From contig NZ_LS974202.1 in NCBI RefSeq assembly GCF_900157305.1, positions 186,001 to 250,000 on the forward strand: a DNA stretch of 64,000 nt, written 5' to 3'. Of the stretch, positions 10,237 through 18,821 are shown piece after piece (position 1 is the first letter of the stretch; each line of letters starts with the position of its first letter). The DNA is from Mesotoga infera. Its GTDB lineage: Bacteria > Thermotogota > Thermotogae > Petrotogales > Kosmotogaceae. A program made the translations under genes and the position numbers. Under the pieces are notes generated by a model. That model saw only the letters and a list, made by a program, of their open reading frames with translations, had not been told where the DNA came from and searched no databases.

Positions 10237-11730
10237 TCATGAACGTCTTATCGAGCGTATCCGGGAAAGACCGGCGATAATCTCACTCCGCGCGCTGAAC
10301 AGGAAGAACGCGAAGAAAACTGCGTTCCCCAGCAGTAGCCATAGCAGGGTGGTAGAAAAATACTTCAAGACGAAAACAAAAAGATAGAGAGCCACAGCAC
10401 AAATCAAAAGCAGTAAGATCCTCCTGAAGGGCATGAATTTCATTCCCTCCTTTTTCATGAGGAGATTGTAAATCACGGTCGAATTCAGTGAAACTAACGA
10501 GGTGCTGGCGGCTATGCCTGCGTGGCCGAGAGGCTCTAACAGTAACCAGTCGAAGAGAACATTGAGCATTATGGATATGAAGGATATAAGGGTTATGAAG
10601 CGAAGTTTTTTTCGAGCTATGAAGTAGCTAGAACAAGTATGCGATACGGGCGAAATAACTATGAGTGCGCCGTAACCTATCAAGGCCATGCTGACGAGCT
10701 TCGTCGAATCGGCGTCGAATTCTCCACGCTGGTATATGAATCTCACTAGAGGTTCGGCCATGGATATCACCCATACCGCGAGAGGTAGGGCGATGTTTAG
10801 CGAACTTGTGACGGTTTTTCGAAGTCTTTCGCGTGTCTTTTCGTGCTCTCCGGATACGACGAATTCGGAGAGCTCTGTGTAGGAAGTCATCAAAAAGGCC
10901 GTCACGATGAACGTGATCAATCCCAGAAGTGTGTGTGCGTACTGGAGAGAGGAGACCCTCCCGGGTGGAAGCAGAGACACGAAGGCTTTATCGACCATTC
11001 CATTTATCAGACTCAGACTTCCCGATAGAATCAAAGGCAGAGAAAGGGTGAGCGTCTCGATTATTCTTGTCCCCCTATCCAATTTCAACACGAAAAGGTC
11101 ACGCGATTGTAGAGCGTAGAGCAAAACCGTCAGAGCGTTTCCGACGATCCAAGCCAGTATATACGAGGCTTCCGAGAGAAAGGGGTAGGTGAAGAGGATA
11201 ACCGGTATGGCCACAACGTTGAAGATCAGCTGGGAGATGCCGAACTGTATGAACCTCCTGCTGGCCTTCAAAAGAGTTCCCAGAAGGTTCTCCAGTCCAC
11301 CTACTAATGGATATATCGAGAGAAATCTCAGCTTTCTAGAGGCATAGGCAATGGTTTCGTCGGAAAAACCAGGAGCGAAGAGCTTTATCACCAGATCGGG
11401 TATCAGCAAAAAAATAATGCCCATGGAGAGGAAAATAAGACTTCCCACCATAAACACAGTACCGGCGTATCTTTTCGAACGGAGGGCATCTTCTCTCTTT
11501 ATAGAGTGATAGATAGGTACGAAGATCGAGGCTAGAGCTCCGGCGACTATGCTGGAGAGAGTGGTGGCGGGCGTCATGGCGATGAATACTGCGTCGAGAT
11601 TGCCGGAAGTTCCGAAAAGACCGGCTATGAGCATCTCTCTGAAAAAGCCCATTCCCTTAGATATGATTGAGAATGTTAATATGGCCAGCGTCCCGACGGC
11701 AACCGAGCTGGATCTCGATATTTTTCGCAT
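10237..11730 (-). CDS. murJ: Lipid II flippase MurJ
   Basis: This 497-residue polytopic membrane protein belongs to the MviN/MurJ family, which moves lipid II across the inner membrane for peptidoglycan synthesis. The N-terminal helix region SKGMGFFREMLIAGLFG and the following DAVFIAMTPA segment are typical; about 14 hydrophobic segments follow. I placed the start at the ATG at 11730 because GGAGGA lies about five bases ahead, instead of the in-frame start at 11754. It is divergent from the lipoprotein gene at 11821. Confidence 0.93.
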   Translation of the reverse strand: MRKISRSSSVAVGTLAILTFSIISKGMGFFREMLIAGLFGTSGNLDAVFIAMTPATTLSSIVAGALASIFVPIYHSIKREDALRSKRYAGTVFMVGSLIFLSMGIIFLLIPDLVIKLFAPGFSDETIAYASRKLRFLSIYPLVGGLENLLGTLLKASRRFIQFGISQLIFNVVAIPVILFTYPFLSEASYILAWIVGNALTVLLYALQSRDLFVLKLDRGTRIIETLTLSLPLILSGSLSLINGMVDKAFVSLLPPGRVSSLQYAHTLLGLITFIVTAFLMTSYTELSEFVVSGEHEKTRERLRKTVTSSLNIALPLAVWVISMAEPLVRFIYQRGEFDADSTKLVSMALIGYGALIVISPVSHTCSSYFIARKKLRFITLISFISIMLNVLFDWLLLEPLGHAGIAASTSLVSLNSTVIYNLLMKKEGMKFMPFRRILLLLICAVALYLFVFVLKYFSTTLLWLLLGNAVFFAFFLFSARSEIIAGLSRIRSIRRS

Positions 11731-11820
11731 GCTTTCCTCCGATCTCCCTAACAAGTATATGATAGTTGTCGCTTTATTTCCTGCGTGGGTGCTAGAATTT
11801 CAGCGGGAGGTTCACGATAG

Positions 11821-13167
11821 ATGAGAAGGTCGGCGTTTATAGTAATTTTCATAGTGATTTTCCTGATTTCTTCATGCGTCAGGGTCTCTTCGGCTTCGCT
11901 GAGATATATAAGGTTCACTTTCTCGCCGTGGGAGCCTTTTCTGGAGATTGTTCCCGGCGTAAGGCTATCGCTGGAAGGGGCTGAAAAAACAGCGACACTA
12001 TCCTACGCGGTTCAAAGACTCTCCGGAGACAGTCTTTTGCTGGTCTTCGAGGAGGATAGGTCCCTTTCCGGAATAGTCATGGAGCTCTCTCACGAGTTGC
12101 TTGGAGTGGAAGTGTCGCAGGTGCTTATGGTACAGCCCCTGCTGAGAGATGGTGCCTTCTCGCTTGCCGATTCCGGTTACGAATTTTCTGTGAGCCGTGA
12201 TGCTCTAGAAACCGTGGTGAGGTTCACTCAGCTCCCTTACTGCCTGCTCATAAGCAGGGCCGACGCCCTTTACTTTGCCCAGCATCTTCCCGGAAAGTAC
12301 CTTCTCGAAGGAGATTTGCTTTATCACATAGGACCTAACTGGATCCCCTCGCATTCGGGCGTTTATCTCGGCGTCGATAGAGAGGCGGTCATGTCTAATG
12401 AAAACTACGGCTTCAACGACGGAGAGACCTTCGCCGATTCCTATCCCTACCAGACCCATGGTTTCAACCTCATCGAAGAGGGAGTCTTCGTCTTTCCAAA
12501 CGACCTCGATGGTTCGAAATATGTCAACCTTTTCAACTACGACACATATTCTTCGCGCTGGTTGAAATATTGGGCTTCTGCCTTCACCGGTCCAAGAAGA
12601 TACGTTGGAGAGCTCACCGGCGAGCAGAGAAGGAAGATCTCGAGGTATCTTTACAGGGTGTCCGATAACGGTGCTCTCTGGTCGGTTGGTCTGGCCTGGT
12701 CGGGTTACAGGGACCTTCCATTCACGAAAAGAGACCTTTACTCTTGCGTGGGTATTGTTGAAAAAGCTTACGAAAGCGCTGGAGCTAACATAGTACCTTT
12801 CTGGGACGACTGGTTCTATCTCAACTCCTTCGAAGAATTCTGCAGAACCATCGCAATCCCCTCGATCAGCGAGTACGAAGGCAATACGATCGAATTCAGG
12901 GTGAACACCCTATTGGCCGACTGGCAGTACGTTGGATCGACCGCATGGTACATTCCCGAATTCGCCTGGGTCTGGCGATCAACGGCCGAGGTCGAGCTGG
13001 TAGATTCTCCCGGAACCTTGACCAAAGAAGGAGATCACTGCATCTACAACTGGACTCCCACTCAGCCCGGAATGTACAAAGTGACCTTCAGATTTCACGG
13101 GCTTTTCGAGGGACATTCGGTTGAGAAGAGCCATACCCTTGAGATAAATGTGCTTCAAAAAAGATAG
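11821..13167 (+). CDS. Lipoprotein with permuted NlpC/P60-like fold and C-terminal Ig-like domain
   Basis: I do not recognise a named gene. The 448-residue protein has an N-terminal hydrophobic signal ending in a lipobox-like LISSC with Cys19, so it is probably a lipidated exported protein. A GDLLYHIGPNWIPSHSGVYL-type stretch puts a His at residue 178 in the H-first position, and YSCVGIVEKAYE puts a Cys at residue 309. His before Cys is the order of circularly permuted papain-like (YiiX/YaeF) proteins of the NlpC/P60 superfamily. The last ~100 residues look like an Ig-like beta domain. The fold call is inference from motif spacing. The ATG follows GGGAGG; the end overlaps the convergent ATL gene by 13 nt. 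Confidence 0.65.
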   Translation: MRRSAFIVIFIVIFLISSCVRVSSASLRYIRFTFSPWEPFLEIVPGVRLSLEGAEKTATLSYAVQRLSGDSLLLVFEEDRSLSGIVMELSHELLGVEVSQVLMVQPLLRDGAFSLADSGYEFSVSRDALETVVRFTQLPYCLLISRADALYFAQHLPGKYLLEGDLLYHIGPNWIPSHSGVYLGVDREAVMSNENYGFNDGETFADSYPYQTHGFNLIEEGVFVFPNDLDGSKYVNLFNYDTYSSRWLKYWASAFTGPRRYVGELTGEQRRKISRYLYRVSDNGALWSVGLAWSGYRDLPFTKRDLYSCVGIVEKAYESAGANIVPFWDDWFYLNSFEEFCRTIAIPSISEYEGNTIEFRVNTLLADWQYVGSTAWYIPEFAWVWRSTAEVELVDSPGTLTKEGDHCIYNWTPTQPGMYKVTFRFHGLFEGHSVEKSHTLEINVLQKR

Positions 13168-13490
13168 AGCTCCGGTCCATGCCAGCCATAAACGGAAAGA
13201 TCGACCGTGTCACTCTCGTCGAACTCGACGCCTTCGCGTTCCAGGATAGCTTTCTGAAGAGAGTAACCGGCATGATCGCGTATGCTGATCCTGCCTTTGG
13301 AGTTTATCACACGTTGCCAGGGGACTTCGAGGTCGCTCACTCCAGCCATTGCGTATCCCACCATTAGGGCTGTACACCCCCCGACCATCCTGGCTATCTG
13401 TCCATAAGTGGCAACTTTACCGGAAGGTATCATTTTGACTGTTTCATAGATCCTTTTGTAAATTGATATCTCTTTCTCGTCCATCATCAT
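13155..13490 (-). CDS. Alkyltransferase-like protein (ATL, MGMT homologue)
   Basis: A protein of about 111 residues homologous to the C-terminal domain of O6-alkylguanine-DNA alkyltransferase, with KVATYGQIARMVGG and the VPWQRVINSKGRIS region. The methyl-accepting Cys of PCHR is replaced by Trp and the His by Gln (PWQR), the hallmark of alkyltransferase-like proteins that bind alkylated guanine and hand the lesion to nucleotide excision repair. Three successive ATG codons (13490, 13487, 13484) are possible starts. GGGTG just upstream fits the last of them best. It converges on the lipoprotein gene with a 13-nt overlap. Confidence 0.88.
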   Translation of the reverse strand: MMMDEKEISIYKRIYETVKMIPSGKVATYGQIARMVGGCTALMVGYAMAGVSDLEVPWQRVINSKGRISIRDHAGYSLQKAILEREGVEFDESDTVDLSVYGWHGPELYLF

Positions 13491-13514
13491 CACCCAGAAA
13501 CTCCACAATTTTTT

Positions 13515-13552
13515 AAAGGAACCGGCAGCGGACAGGCAGCAACCGTTGCCGG
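13515..13552 (-). terminator. Probable terminator of the branched-chain acid operon
   Basis: On the minus strand a CCGGCA...TGCCGG stem (arms at 13522-13527 and 13547-13552, extended to ten pairs with one mismatch) is followed by a UUCCUUU tract. It lies 33 bases past the stop codon of the gamma-subunit gene. Confidence 0.5.
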
Positions 13553-13584
13553 GAGATCGTAAAGAGATAGCTGAGCCTTTGCCG

Positions 13585-14127
13585 TTACTGCTCTACGGCT
13601 TCCATTCCGGCCTTTACCGCCTGGATGTTGAGTTCTATGAGGGTCGCTTTCTCGCCCGTGAGTTTCTTCTCAAAGGCCTTTCTCACACCTTCGAGCGTAA
13701 CGGAGCCGGTCTTTGCGATATAGGCCCCAAGAACCACCATATTGGCCACTTTCATGTTTCCAAGCCTTTCTGCCACTGCACCGGCGTCGATCTTGACGAT
13801 TTCTATGTCTTTTCTCGTGGACTCTCTGTCCACAACCGAGGTGTTGATTATCATAACTCCACCGGGCTGTATCTGCTTCTCGAACTTTATCAACGAGGGG
13901 ATATTCATCACGATCAGCTCGTTGGGACTCTCGGTTATCGGAGAACCTATCGGTTCATCGTTTATTACTACCGTGCAGTTGGCTGTCCCTCCCCTCATCT
14001 CGGGCCCGTAGGAGGGGAGCCATGTGGTGTACTTTCCATCAAACATGCCTGCCGTCGCTATGACCTGACCCAGGAGCATCACTCCCTGTCCTCCGAATCC
14101 GGCAGCCACTAGAAGATGTTCTTTCAT
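13585..14127 (-). CDS. 2-oxoacid:ferredoxin oxidoreductase, gamma subunit
   Basis: This 180-residue subunit of the pyruvate/2-oxoacid ferredoxin oxidoreductase superfamily has the family's [13 protein letters not shown]-terminal motif and the [15 protein letters not shown] segment. The complex decarboxylates a 2-oxoacid to an acyl-CoA and passes electrons to ferredoxin. It is the last gene of a nine-gene minus-strand operon and starts with a 4-nt overlap on the beta-subunit gene. The neighbouring butyrate kinase/phosphate butyryltransferase genes suggest branched-chain or other C4-C5 2-oxoacids as substrates; this is inference. Confidence 0.93.
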   Translation of the reverse strand: MKEHLLVAAGFGGQGVMLLGQVIATAGMFDGKYTTWLPSYGPEMRGGTANCTVVINDEPIGSPITESPNELIVMNIPSLIKFEKQIQPGGVMIINTSVVDRESTRKDIEIVKIDAGAVAERLGNMKVANMVVLGAYIAKTGSVTLEGVRKAFEKKLTGEKATLIELNIQAVKAGMEAVEQ

Positions 14128-14876
14128 TTCAGATCACCGACCTTATCGACAAAAACACCGAGAGGGTATTCCTTTTTCATGTTTTCGTTCAACCACTTTA
14201 TCGATTCGACCGGACTCAACCCCCAGTTCGTCGGACAGGTGGAAAGCACCTCGACCATCGCGAAGCCCAGACCCCTCAACTGAACCGTGAAAGCCTTCTT
14301 TATTGCTGCTTTTGCCTTTCGCACTTCCTGTGGAGAGCTAACCGCGACTCTTTCGAGATATATTATTCCGGCTGTCTCCTTTAGCAACTCCGATACGTGT
14401 AGCGGGAAGCCTTCGGTTTCGGATTTTCTCCCGTAAGGGGAAGTAGTGGTCTTCATCCCTAGCAGAGTGGTGGGAGCCATCTGGCCACCGGTCATTCCGT
14501 AGATCGCATTATTTACGAAGATGGTCGTTATCTTCTCTCCCCTGTTGGCGGCGTGAATTATTTCGGCCGTTCCGATGGCCGCAAGGTCACCGTCGCCCTG
14601 GTAGGTGAAGACCACTCTATCGGACAACGAGCGTTTCATCCCGGTGGCAACGGCCGGTGCCCTTCCGTGCGGCGCAACTGTACCGTCAACGTCGAAGAAC
14701 TCGTAGGCGAAGACTGAGCAGCCCACAGGTGCGACCATCAACGTCTTTTCTCTTATGTTCAACTCGTCTATTGTCTCGGCTACAAGGCGGTGTATTATAC
14801 CGTGATGGCATCCCGGACAGTATGAAAATTCCCTTTTTGCAAGCGATTCCGGTCTTTTGTAAGTCGCTTCAATCAT
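14124..14876 (-). CDS. 2-oxoacid:ferredoxin oxidoreductase, beta (thiamine diphosphate) subunit
   Basis: This 250-residue subunit binds thiamine diphosphate. It has CPGCHHG near the N terminus, [19 protein letters not shown] (the GDG cofactor motif) and [20 protein letters not shown] contributes conserved cysteines, but a separate ferredoxin-type subunit (15957-16181) carries the iron-sulfur clusters. The gene is 11 nt downstream of the alpha subunit and overlaps gamma by 4 nt, consistent with a four-subunit enzyme. The likely specificity is for 2-oxoacids such as 2-oxoisovalerate, from context. Confidence 0.95.
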   Translation of the reverse strand: MIEATYKRPESLAKREFSYCPGCHHGIIHRLVAETIDELNIREKTLMVAPVGCSVFAYEFFDVDGTVAPHGRAPAVATGMKRSLSDRVVFTYQGDGDLAAIGTAEIIHAANRGEKITTIFVNNAIYGMTGGQMAPTTLLGMKTTTSPYGRKSETEGFPLHVSELLKETAGIIYLERVAVSSPQEVRKAKAAIKKAFTVQLRGLGFAMVEVLSTCPTNWGLSPVESIKWLNENMKKEYPLGVFVDKVGDLK

Positions 14877-14887
14877 ATATCATCACC

Positions 14888-15943
14888 TCATACATGTTTA
14901 AGTAGCTCTGCGAGGACTTCGTCGGGCGTTGGAACCATTCCGCCGGTTCTTCCATAGAACTCAACGGGGACGGAACCTTCGACGGCGAGCCTGACGTCTT
15001 CCACCATCTGGCCAGTTGACATCTCGACGGTAAGGATCGTTTTAACACCTTGCGCAGCTTTTTTCAGCTCGGCGTAAGGAAAGGGCCAAAGCGTGATCGG
15101 TCTGAAGAGGCCGACTTTTATGCCTTTATTTCGCGCTAGCTTCACGACACTGCCGAGGATTCTTCCCATGGTACCGTATCCCACGAGCATATACTCGGCG
15201 TCTTCAAGGGCGATCGCCTCGTACCTGACCTCTCTGACCTTAACTCTTTTGTAAATCTCTTGAATGAGCATGTTCATCTTTTCAAGATTCACGGGATCGA
15301 TGTCGAACGAAGTGACCTTATTGGCATTACGCCCTGTCGCTCCCCTGAGAGCCCAGGCCGAATGATCGTTTATCCCTTCCAGTTTGACGAATTCCGGGAA
15401 CTCGACTGGCTCCATCATCTGCCCGAGCATTCCGTCGGCCAGAATAAGTACGGGCATGCGGTACTCATCGGCCATTCGGAAGGCATCTTCCATAAGATCT
15501 ACTGACTCCTGAATACTGCCAGGCGCGAGGACTATAAGGTGGTAATCACCGTGAGCACCTCCCTTGGTTGCCTGGAAATAGTCGCTCTGGGCCGGTTGTA
15601 TATCTCCCAGCCCCGGACCTCCCCTCACAACGTTCACGAACACAGCCGGAAGCATGGCTCCGGCTATGTAGGAGACTCCCTCCTGCATCAAGCTGAAGCC
15701 TGGACTGGAAGTAGATGTCATCACCCGGTTTCCAGTGCAGGCAGCCCCGTAAACCATGTTGACGGCCGCGACCTCACTCTCGGACTGCAGGAATACACCA
15801 TTGACCTGTGGCATTCTACGGGCCATATATTCGGTGAACTCGGATTGGGGAGTTATGGGATATCCAAAATAAAGGCGGCAACCGGCCCTTACGGCGGCCT
15901 CGGCCATCGCTTCGTTTCCCTTGACCATTACTTTTTCGGCCAT
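14888..15943 (-). CDS. 2-oxoacid:ferredoxin oxidoreductase, alpha subunit
   Basis: A 351-residue alpha subunit with the GYPITPQSEFTEYMA motif that lines the 2-oxoacid/CoA site. It starts KVMVKGNEAMAEAA, a conserved pattern in the alpha subunits of the 2-oxoisovalerate and 2-oxoglutarate enzymes. It is the first of the three non-ferredoxin subunit genes, 13 nt after the ferredoxin gene. An ATG follows an AGGGAGG-type ribosome binding site. Substrate specificity (VOR- versus KOR-like) cannot be set from sequence alone, but the operon favours branched-chain 2-oxoacids. Confidence 0.95.
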   Translation of the reverse strand: MAEKVMVKGNEAMAEAAVRAGCRLYFGYPITPQSEFTEYMARRMPQVNGVFLQSESEVAAVNMVYGAACTGNRVMTSTSSPGFSLMQEGVSYIAGAMLPAVFVNVVRGGPGLGDIQPAQSDYFQATKGGAHGDYHLIVLAPGSIQESVDLMEDAFRMADEYRMPVLILADGMLGQMMEPVEFPEFVKLEGINDHSAWALRGATGRNANKVTSFDIDPVNLEKMNMLIQEIYKRVKVREVRYEAIALEDAEYMLVGYGTMGRILGSVVKLARNKGIKVGLFRPITLWPFPYAELKKAAQGVKTILTVEMSTGQMVEDVRLAVEGSVPVEFYGRTGGMVPTPDEVLAELLKHV

Positions 15944-15956
15944 GTTTATCCCTCCT

Positions 15957-16181
15957 TCAGACCTTCGCCGTATCTTTGAAGACGGTTATAGCTGTGTCAG
16001 GGCACATCATGTAGCAGAAACCGCATCCGATACAGTTGTCGGGATCGTGCTGTCTGGCTGGATGATAGCCCTTGCTATTGAACTTTTCGGAGAAACTGAG
16101 TACTTTCTTCGGACAGAAGTTAATGCAAAGGCCGCAACCTTTACAACGTTCTTCGTCGATTTTCACGAAATTCTTACTCAT
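15957..16181 (-). CDS. 2-oxoacid:ferredoxin oxidoreductase, delta (2[4Fe-4S] ferredoxin) subunit
   Basis: A 74-residue ferredoxin-like subunit with two complete CxxCxxCxxxCP motifs, at Cys13-16-19-23 and Cys50-53-56-60, so it binds two [4Fe-4S] clusters. It passes electrons from the catalytic subunits to soluble ferredoxin. The gene is 13 nt upstream of the alpha subunit and its start overlaps the end of the P-loop ATPase gene by 4 nt, so both are translationally coupled. Confidence 0.95.
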   Translation of the reverse strand: MSKNFVKIDEERCKGCGLCINFCPKKVLSFSEKFNSKGYHPARQHDPDNCIGCGFCYMMCPDTAITVFKDTAKV

Positions 16182-16849
16182 TCTCTACCCTCCCAAGGAT
16201 TTTTCATGTATTTGATTATACGAAACTCGTGATACCTTCCTTTCAGAAAATTTACACAATTCATGACGACGGTGAAGGCCACGGGTATTGCCGTTATTTT
16301 CGAGATCTTTTCGATAAAGTCCTCTCCGTACAGTATCTCTTTTTCAGTCGTTTCCGGGCCGATGTTGGAGTTGTTCACGAGAAAGTCTATCCTCATTCTC
16401 GATCTCTGCCCCAGTCTCTCGACGTGTGATACTGCGTTGGCGACCGTATCGTTGAAAGGTCTGTATGGATTCAAAACGTAGAAAGTTGTGCACCTCTCCA
16501 ACGGCAATCTCCGGCTCAGAGAGGATAGAACCACCGCACCGTCGTCGTTGCCACCAACATCTATTACAATTCTGTATTCGGGGTTTTCCACGTAACCAAA
16601 GACTTCAGGGGGTATGATCGGAAGATCTGCTTGGGCAAGCTTTCCCGCCGGCGCAATTATCTTTATGCCATCTTTTTCGAAGGTTTCCCTGAGATCTCTC
16701 GATCTGTAATAAGGGCTGACGGTATCTATATCGGCTAGCGCTACTCTCTGTCCGGACCTCGAAAGCGATTGTGCGAAATTGAGAGCGATCTCCGTCTTTC
16801 CACTTCCGAACATTCCCATGAATATCAGTATCTTACCGGGAAAGTCCAT
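16178..16849 (-). CDS. Uncharacterised SIMIBI-like P-loop ATPase in a 2-oxoacid oxidoreductase operon
   Basis: I do not recognise a named family. The 223-residue protein has a P-loop at residues 12-19 (GMFGSGKT), an ALADIDTVSPYYRS segment at 37-50 resembling the Walker A'/switch region of the MinD/CobB-like class, and IDVGGNDDG near residues 96-104 as a Walker B. No transmembrane segment is evident, so it should be cytosolic. It lies between a butyrate kinase gene (17-nt overlap) and the ferredoxin subunit gene (4-nt overlap), so it is tightly coupled to both. A role in assembly or maturation of the oxidoreductase, for example Fe-S or cofactor insertion, is a guess. Confidence 0.6.
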   Translation of the reverse strand: MDFPGKILIFMGMFGSGKTEIALNFAQSLSRSGQRVALADIDTVSPYYRSRDLRETFEKDGIKIIAPAGKLAQADLPIIPPEVFGYVENPEYRIVIDVGGNDDGAVVLSSLSRRLPLERCTTFYVLNPYRPFNDTVANAVSHVERLGQRSRMRIDFLVNNSNIGPETTEKEILYGEDFIEKISKITAIPVAFTVVMNCVNFLKGRYHEFRIIKYMKNPWEGRE

Positions 16850-17921
16850 CGTACTCTCTGGCCTCCTCTGAACCTTCTATAACCCTGAGACCGGCCATGG
16901 CGAGAGCCAGTTCTTCGTTCCCGCCCGGCACGATGTCTATCGGGGCTATGAAAGAAAGCTTTTCAGTGAGCCAGGGGATCATGAAATTCTTGTCGTAAGC
17001 TATACCACCGGTGATTATTATAGAATCCACTTCGCCTCTGAGAGCGGCGGCCATCTTTCCAGCCCATTTGATTATCTGATAGGCCATCGCTTTGTAAGCC
17101 ATCTTGCAGTTTTGGTCACCTTGACGAATGTACATCTGGACTTTCTGGCAATCTGTCGTACCGGTGTAGGCCATCAATCCGCCCTTGCCCTTTATAAGTT
17201 TTTTCATTTCGTCTTTTGTGTAAGTGCCGGAGAAACAGAGCTTTATAAGACCGGTCAGCGGTAGAGTCCCCGATCTTTCTGGGCTGAAAGGGCCATCACC
17301 GTCGAGCGCGTTGTTGACGTCGATGACCTTTCCCTTTCTGTGGGCACCTATTGAAATACCTCCACCCATGTGAATAACCACTAGATTCATCTCTTCATAC
17401 CTTTTACCATACCTTGCAGCTACCTGTCTTGCAACAGCCTTCTGGTTGAGCGCGTGGAATATCGATCTTCTCTTGAAGTCGGGATGGCCGGAATACTTGG
17501 CGAGCGGTTCCATCTCATCGACCACCACGGGATCGGCGATGAAGACCGGTATATCCCTGCCGCTCTCGCTTAAAAGTTCTCTGGCCAGTATTGCCCCGAG
17601 ATTCGAGGCGTGTTCTCCATACCGGGCTGTTTTCAGGTCCTCTATCATACTATCATTCACATAGTATGTACCACCCTGGAGAGGTTTGAGCATTCCACCC
17701 CTTCCGACTATCAGGTCAATTCTATCCAGCGGATAGCCGCTTTTCTGGAGAAATTCGACTATCAATTTCTTGCGAAAGATCCTCTGCTCGTAGAGAGTGT
17801 TGAACTGAGAGAGTTCCTCTGGCTGGTGTCTTATGGTGTGTTCCCTGATAAGCTCACGATCATTGAAAAGTGCGAGTTTGGTAGATGTGGAGCCGGGATT
17901 GATTACCAGAACAATCGGCAT
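16833..17921 (-). CDS. buk: Butyrate kinase (copy proximal to oxidoreductase)
   Basis: A 362-residue member of the acetate/butyrate kinase family. It begins with the phosphate-binding motif NPGSTSTKLALF and has the catalytic-site regions VGRGGMLKP and IHMGGGISIGAH, then DNNALDGDGPFSPERSG-type sequence (VNNALDGDGPFSPERSG). It converts an acyl phosphate plus ADP to the acid plus ATP, the energy-yielding step. It starts directly after ptb (no gap) and ends inside the P-loop ATPase gene. It is one of two non-identical copies in the operon; preference for butyryl, isobutyryl or isovaleryl phosphate is not predictable. Confidence 0.95.
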   Translation of the reverse strand: MPIVLVINPGSTSTKLALFNDRELIREHTIRHQPEELSQFNTLYEQRIFRKKLIVEFLQKSGYPLDRIDLIVGRGGMLKPLQGGTYYVNDSMIEDLKTARYGEHASNLGAILARELLSESGRDIPVFIADPVVVDEMEPLAKYSGHPDFKRRSIFHALNQKAVARQVAARYGKRYEEMNLVVIHMGGGISIGAHRKGKVIDVNNALDGDGPFSPERSGTLPLTGLIKLCFSGTYTKDEMKKLIKGKGGLMAYTGTTDCQKVQMYIRQGDQNCKMAYKAMAYQIIKWAGKMAAALRGEVDSIIITGGIAYDKNFMIPWLTEKLSFIAPIDIVPGGNEELALAMAGLRVIEGSEEAREYDGLSR

Positions 17922-18821
17922 TCATACCCCTCCCGCCAGTACGACGTTGAGTGCTATGGACTGGAGTTTCGTCCTCTCGGAGTCGGCTCTGGATGTCAAA
18001 ATTATTGGCACCTTTCCGCCGACTATCGTACTTGCCAGCTCTGCACCCGATAAAAAGGCCATCGCTTTGTAAAAGATGTTTCCGGCTTCGATATCGGGTA
18101 CTATAACTATGTCGGCGTCTCCCGCCACCGGGCTGACTATTCCCTTATGCTTCGCGGCTTCGGCCGAAATCGCGTTATCCAGGGCAAAGGGACCATCGAC
18201 CTCAACCGCACCAAGCTGACCACGGGCGGCCATTTGAGAGAGAACCGCCGCATCAATAGTAGCCGGCATCTTAGGATTAACGACTTCAACTGCCGCCAGC
18301 ACGGCCACCTTTGGCACTTCAATACCCAGAGCTCTGGCGACTGAAGCTGCATTCACGATGGAGTCGGCTTTCTGTTGGAGATCTGGAGATATAACCATTC
18401 CAGCGTCAGTAACCAGGAGGAGTTTGTGATACCTTTCCAGTTCGAAGATAGTCACCAGATTCATGGTTCTGCCTGTCTTTAGGTTGAAATCATCCTTGAG
18501 AAAGGCACTCAGAAGCTCCCCAGTCTTTATATACCCTTTCATGAGAAGCTGACTCTCACCTGAGCAGACCGAAAGTATCGCACCGGTTATTGATTCTGTT
18601 TTATTTTTGCAATCTATGATCGTGTAACCTTCTTTGAAATTCAAGGCCGAACACATCTCTTCTATCTTATCGGCCGAACCGTAGAAGCGGAAGGTGGCGA
18701 TTCCCTCGAGATAAGCCTCCTTCGCCGACGAGATAACCACCTCATCTTCGGCGGCAGCAACTGCAACTACTTTCGGATTTTTCTTTGCCAGTTTCACGAG
18801 CGTAGAAAGATTGGTTATCAA
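17922..18821 (-). CDS. ptb: Phosphate butyryltransferase
   Basis: A 299-residue phosphotransacylase of the phosphate acetyl/butyryltransferase family. It has the typical NPKVVAVAAAEDE start, the LVTDAGMVISPDLQQK segment, and the VSPVAGDADIVIVPDIEAGN region with the family's glycine pattern. The enzyme exchanges CoA for phosphate on a butyryl- or branched acyl-CoA, making acyl phosphate for the flanking butyrate kinases. Its start overlaps the distal buk by 4 nt and its stop touches the proximal buk start, so all three are translationally coupled. Confidence 0.95.
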   Translation of the reverse strand: MITNLSTLVKLAKKNPKVVAVAAAEDEVVISSAKEAYLEGIATFRFYGSADKIEEMCSALNFKEGYTIIDCKNKTESITGAILSVCSGESQLLMKGYIKTGELLSAFLKDDFNLKTGRTMNLVTIFELERYHKLLLVTDAGMVISPDLQQKADSIVNAASVARALGIEVPKVAVLAAVEVVNPKMPATIDAAVLSQMAARGQLGAVEVDGPFALDNAISAEAAKHKGIVSPVAGDADIVIVPDIEAGNIFYKAMAFLSGAELASTIVGGKVPIILTSRADSERTKLQSIALNVVLAGGV

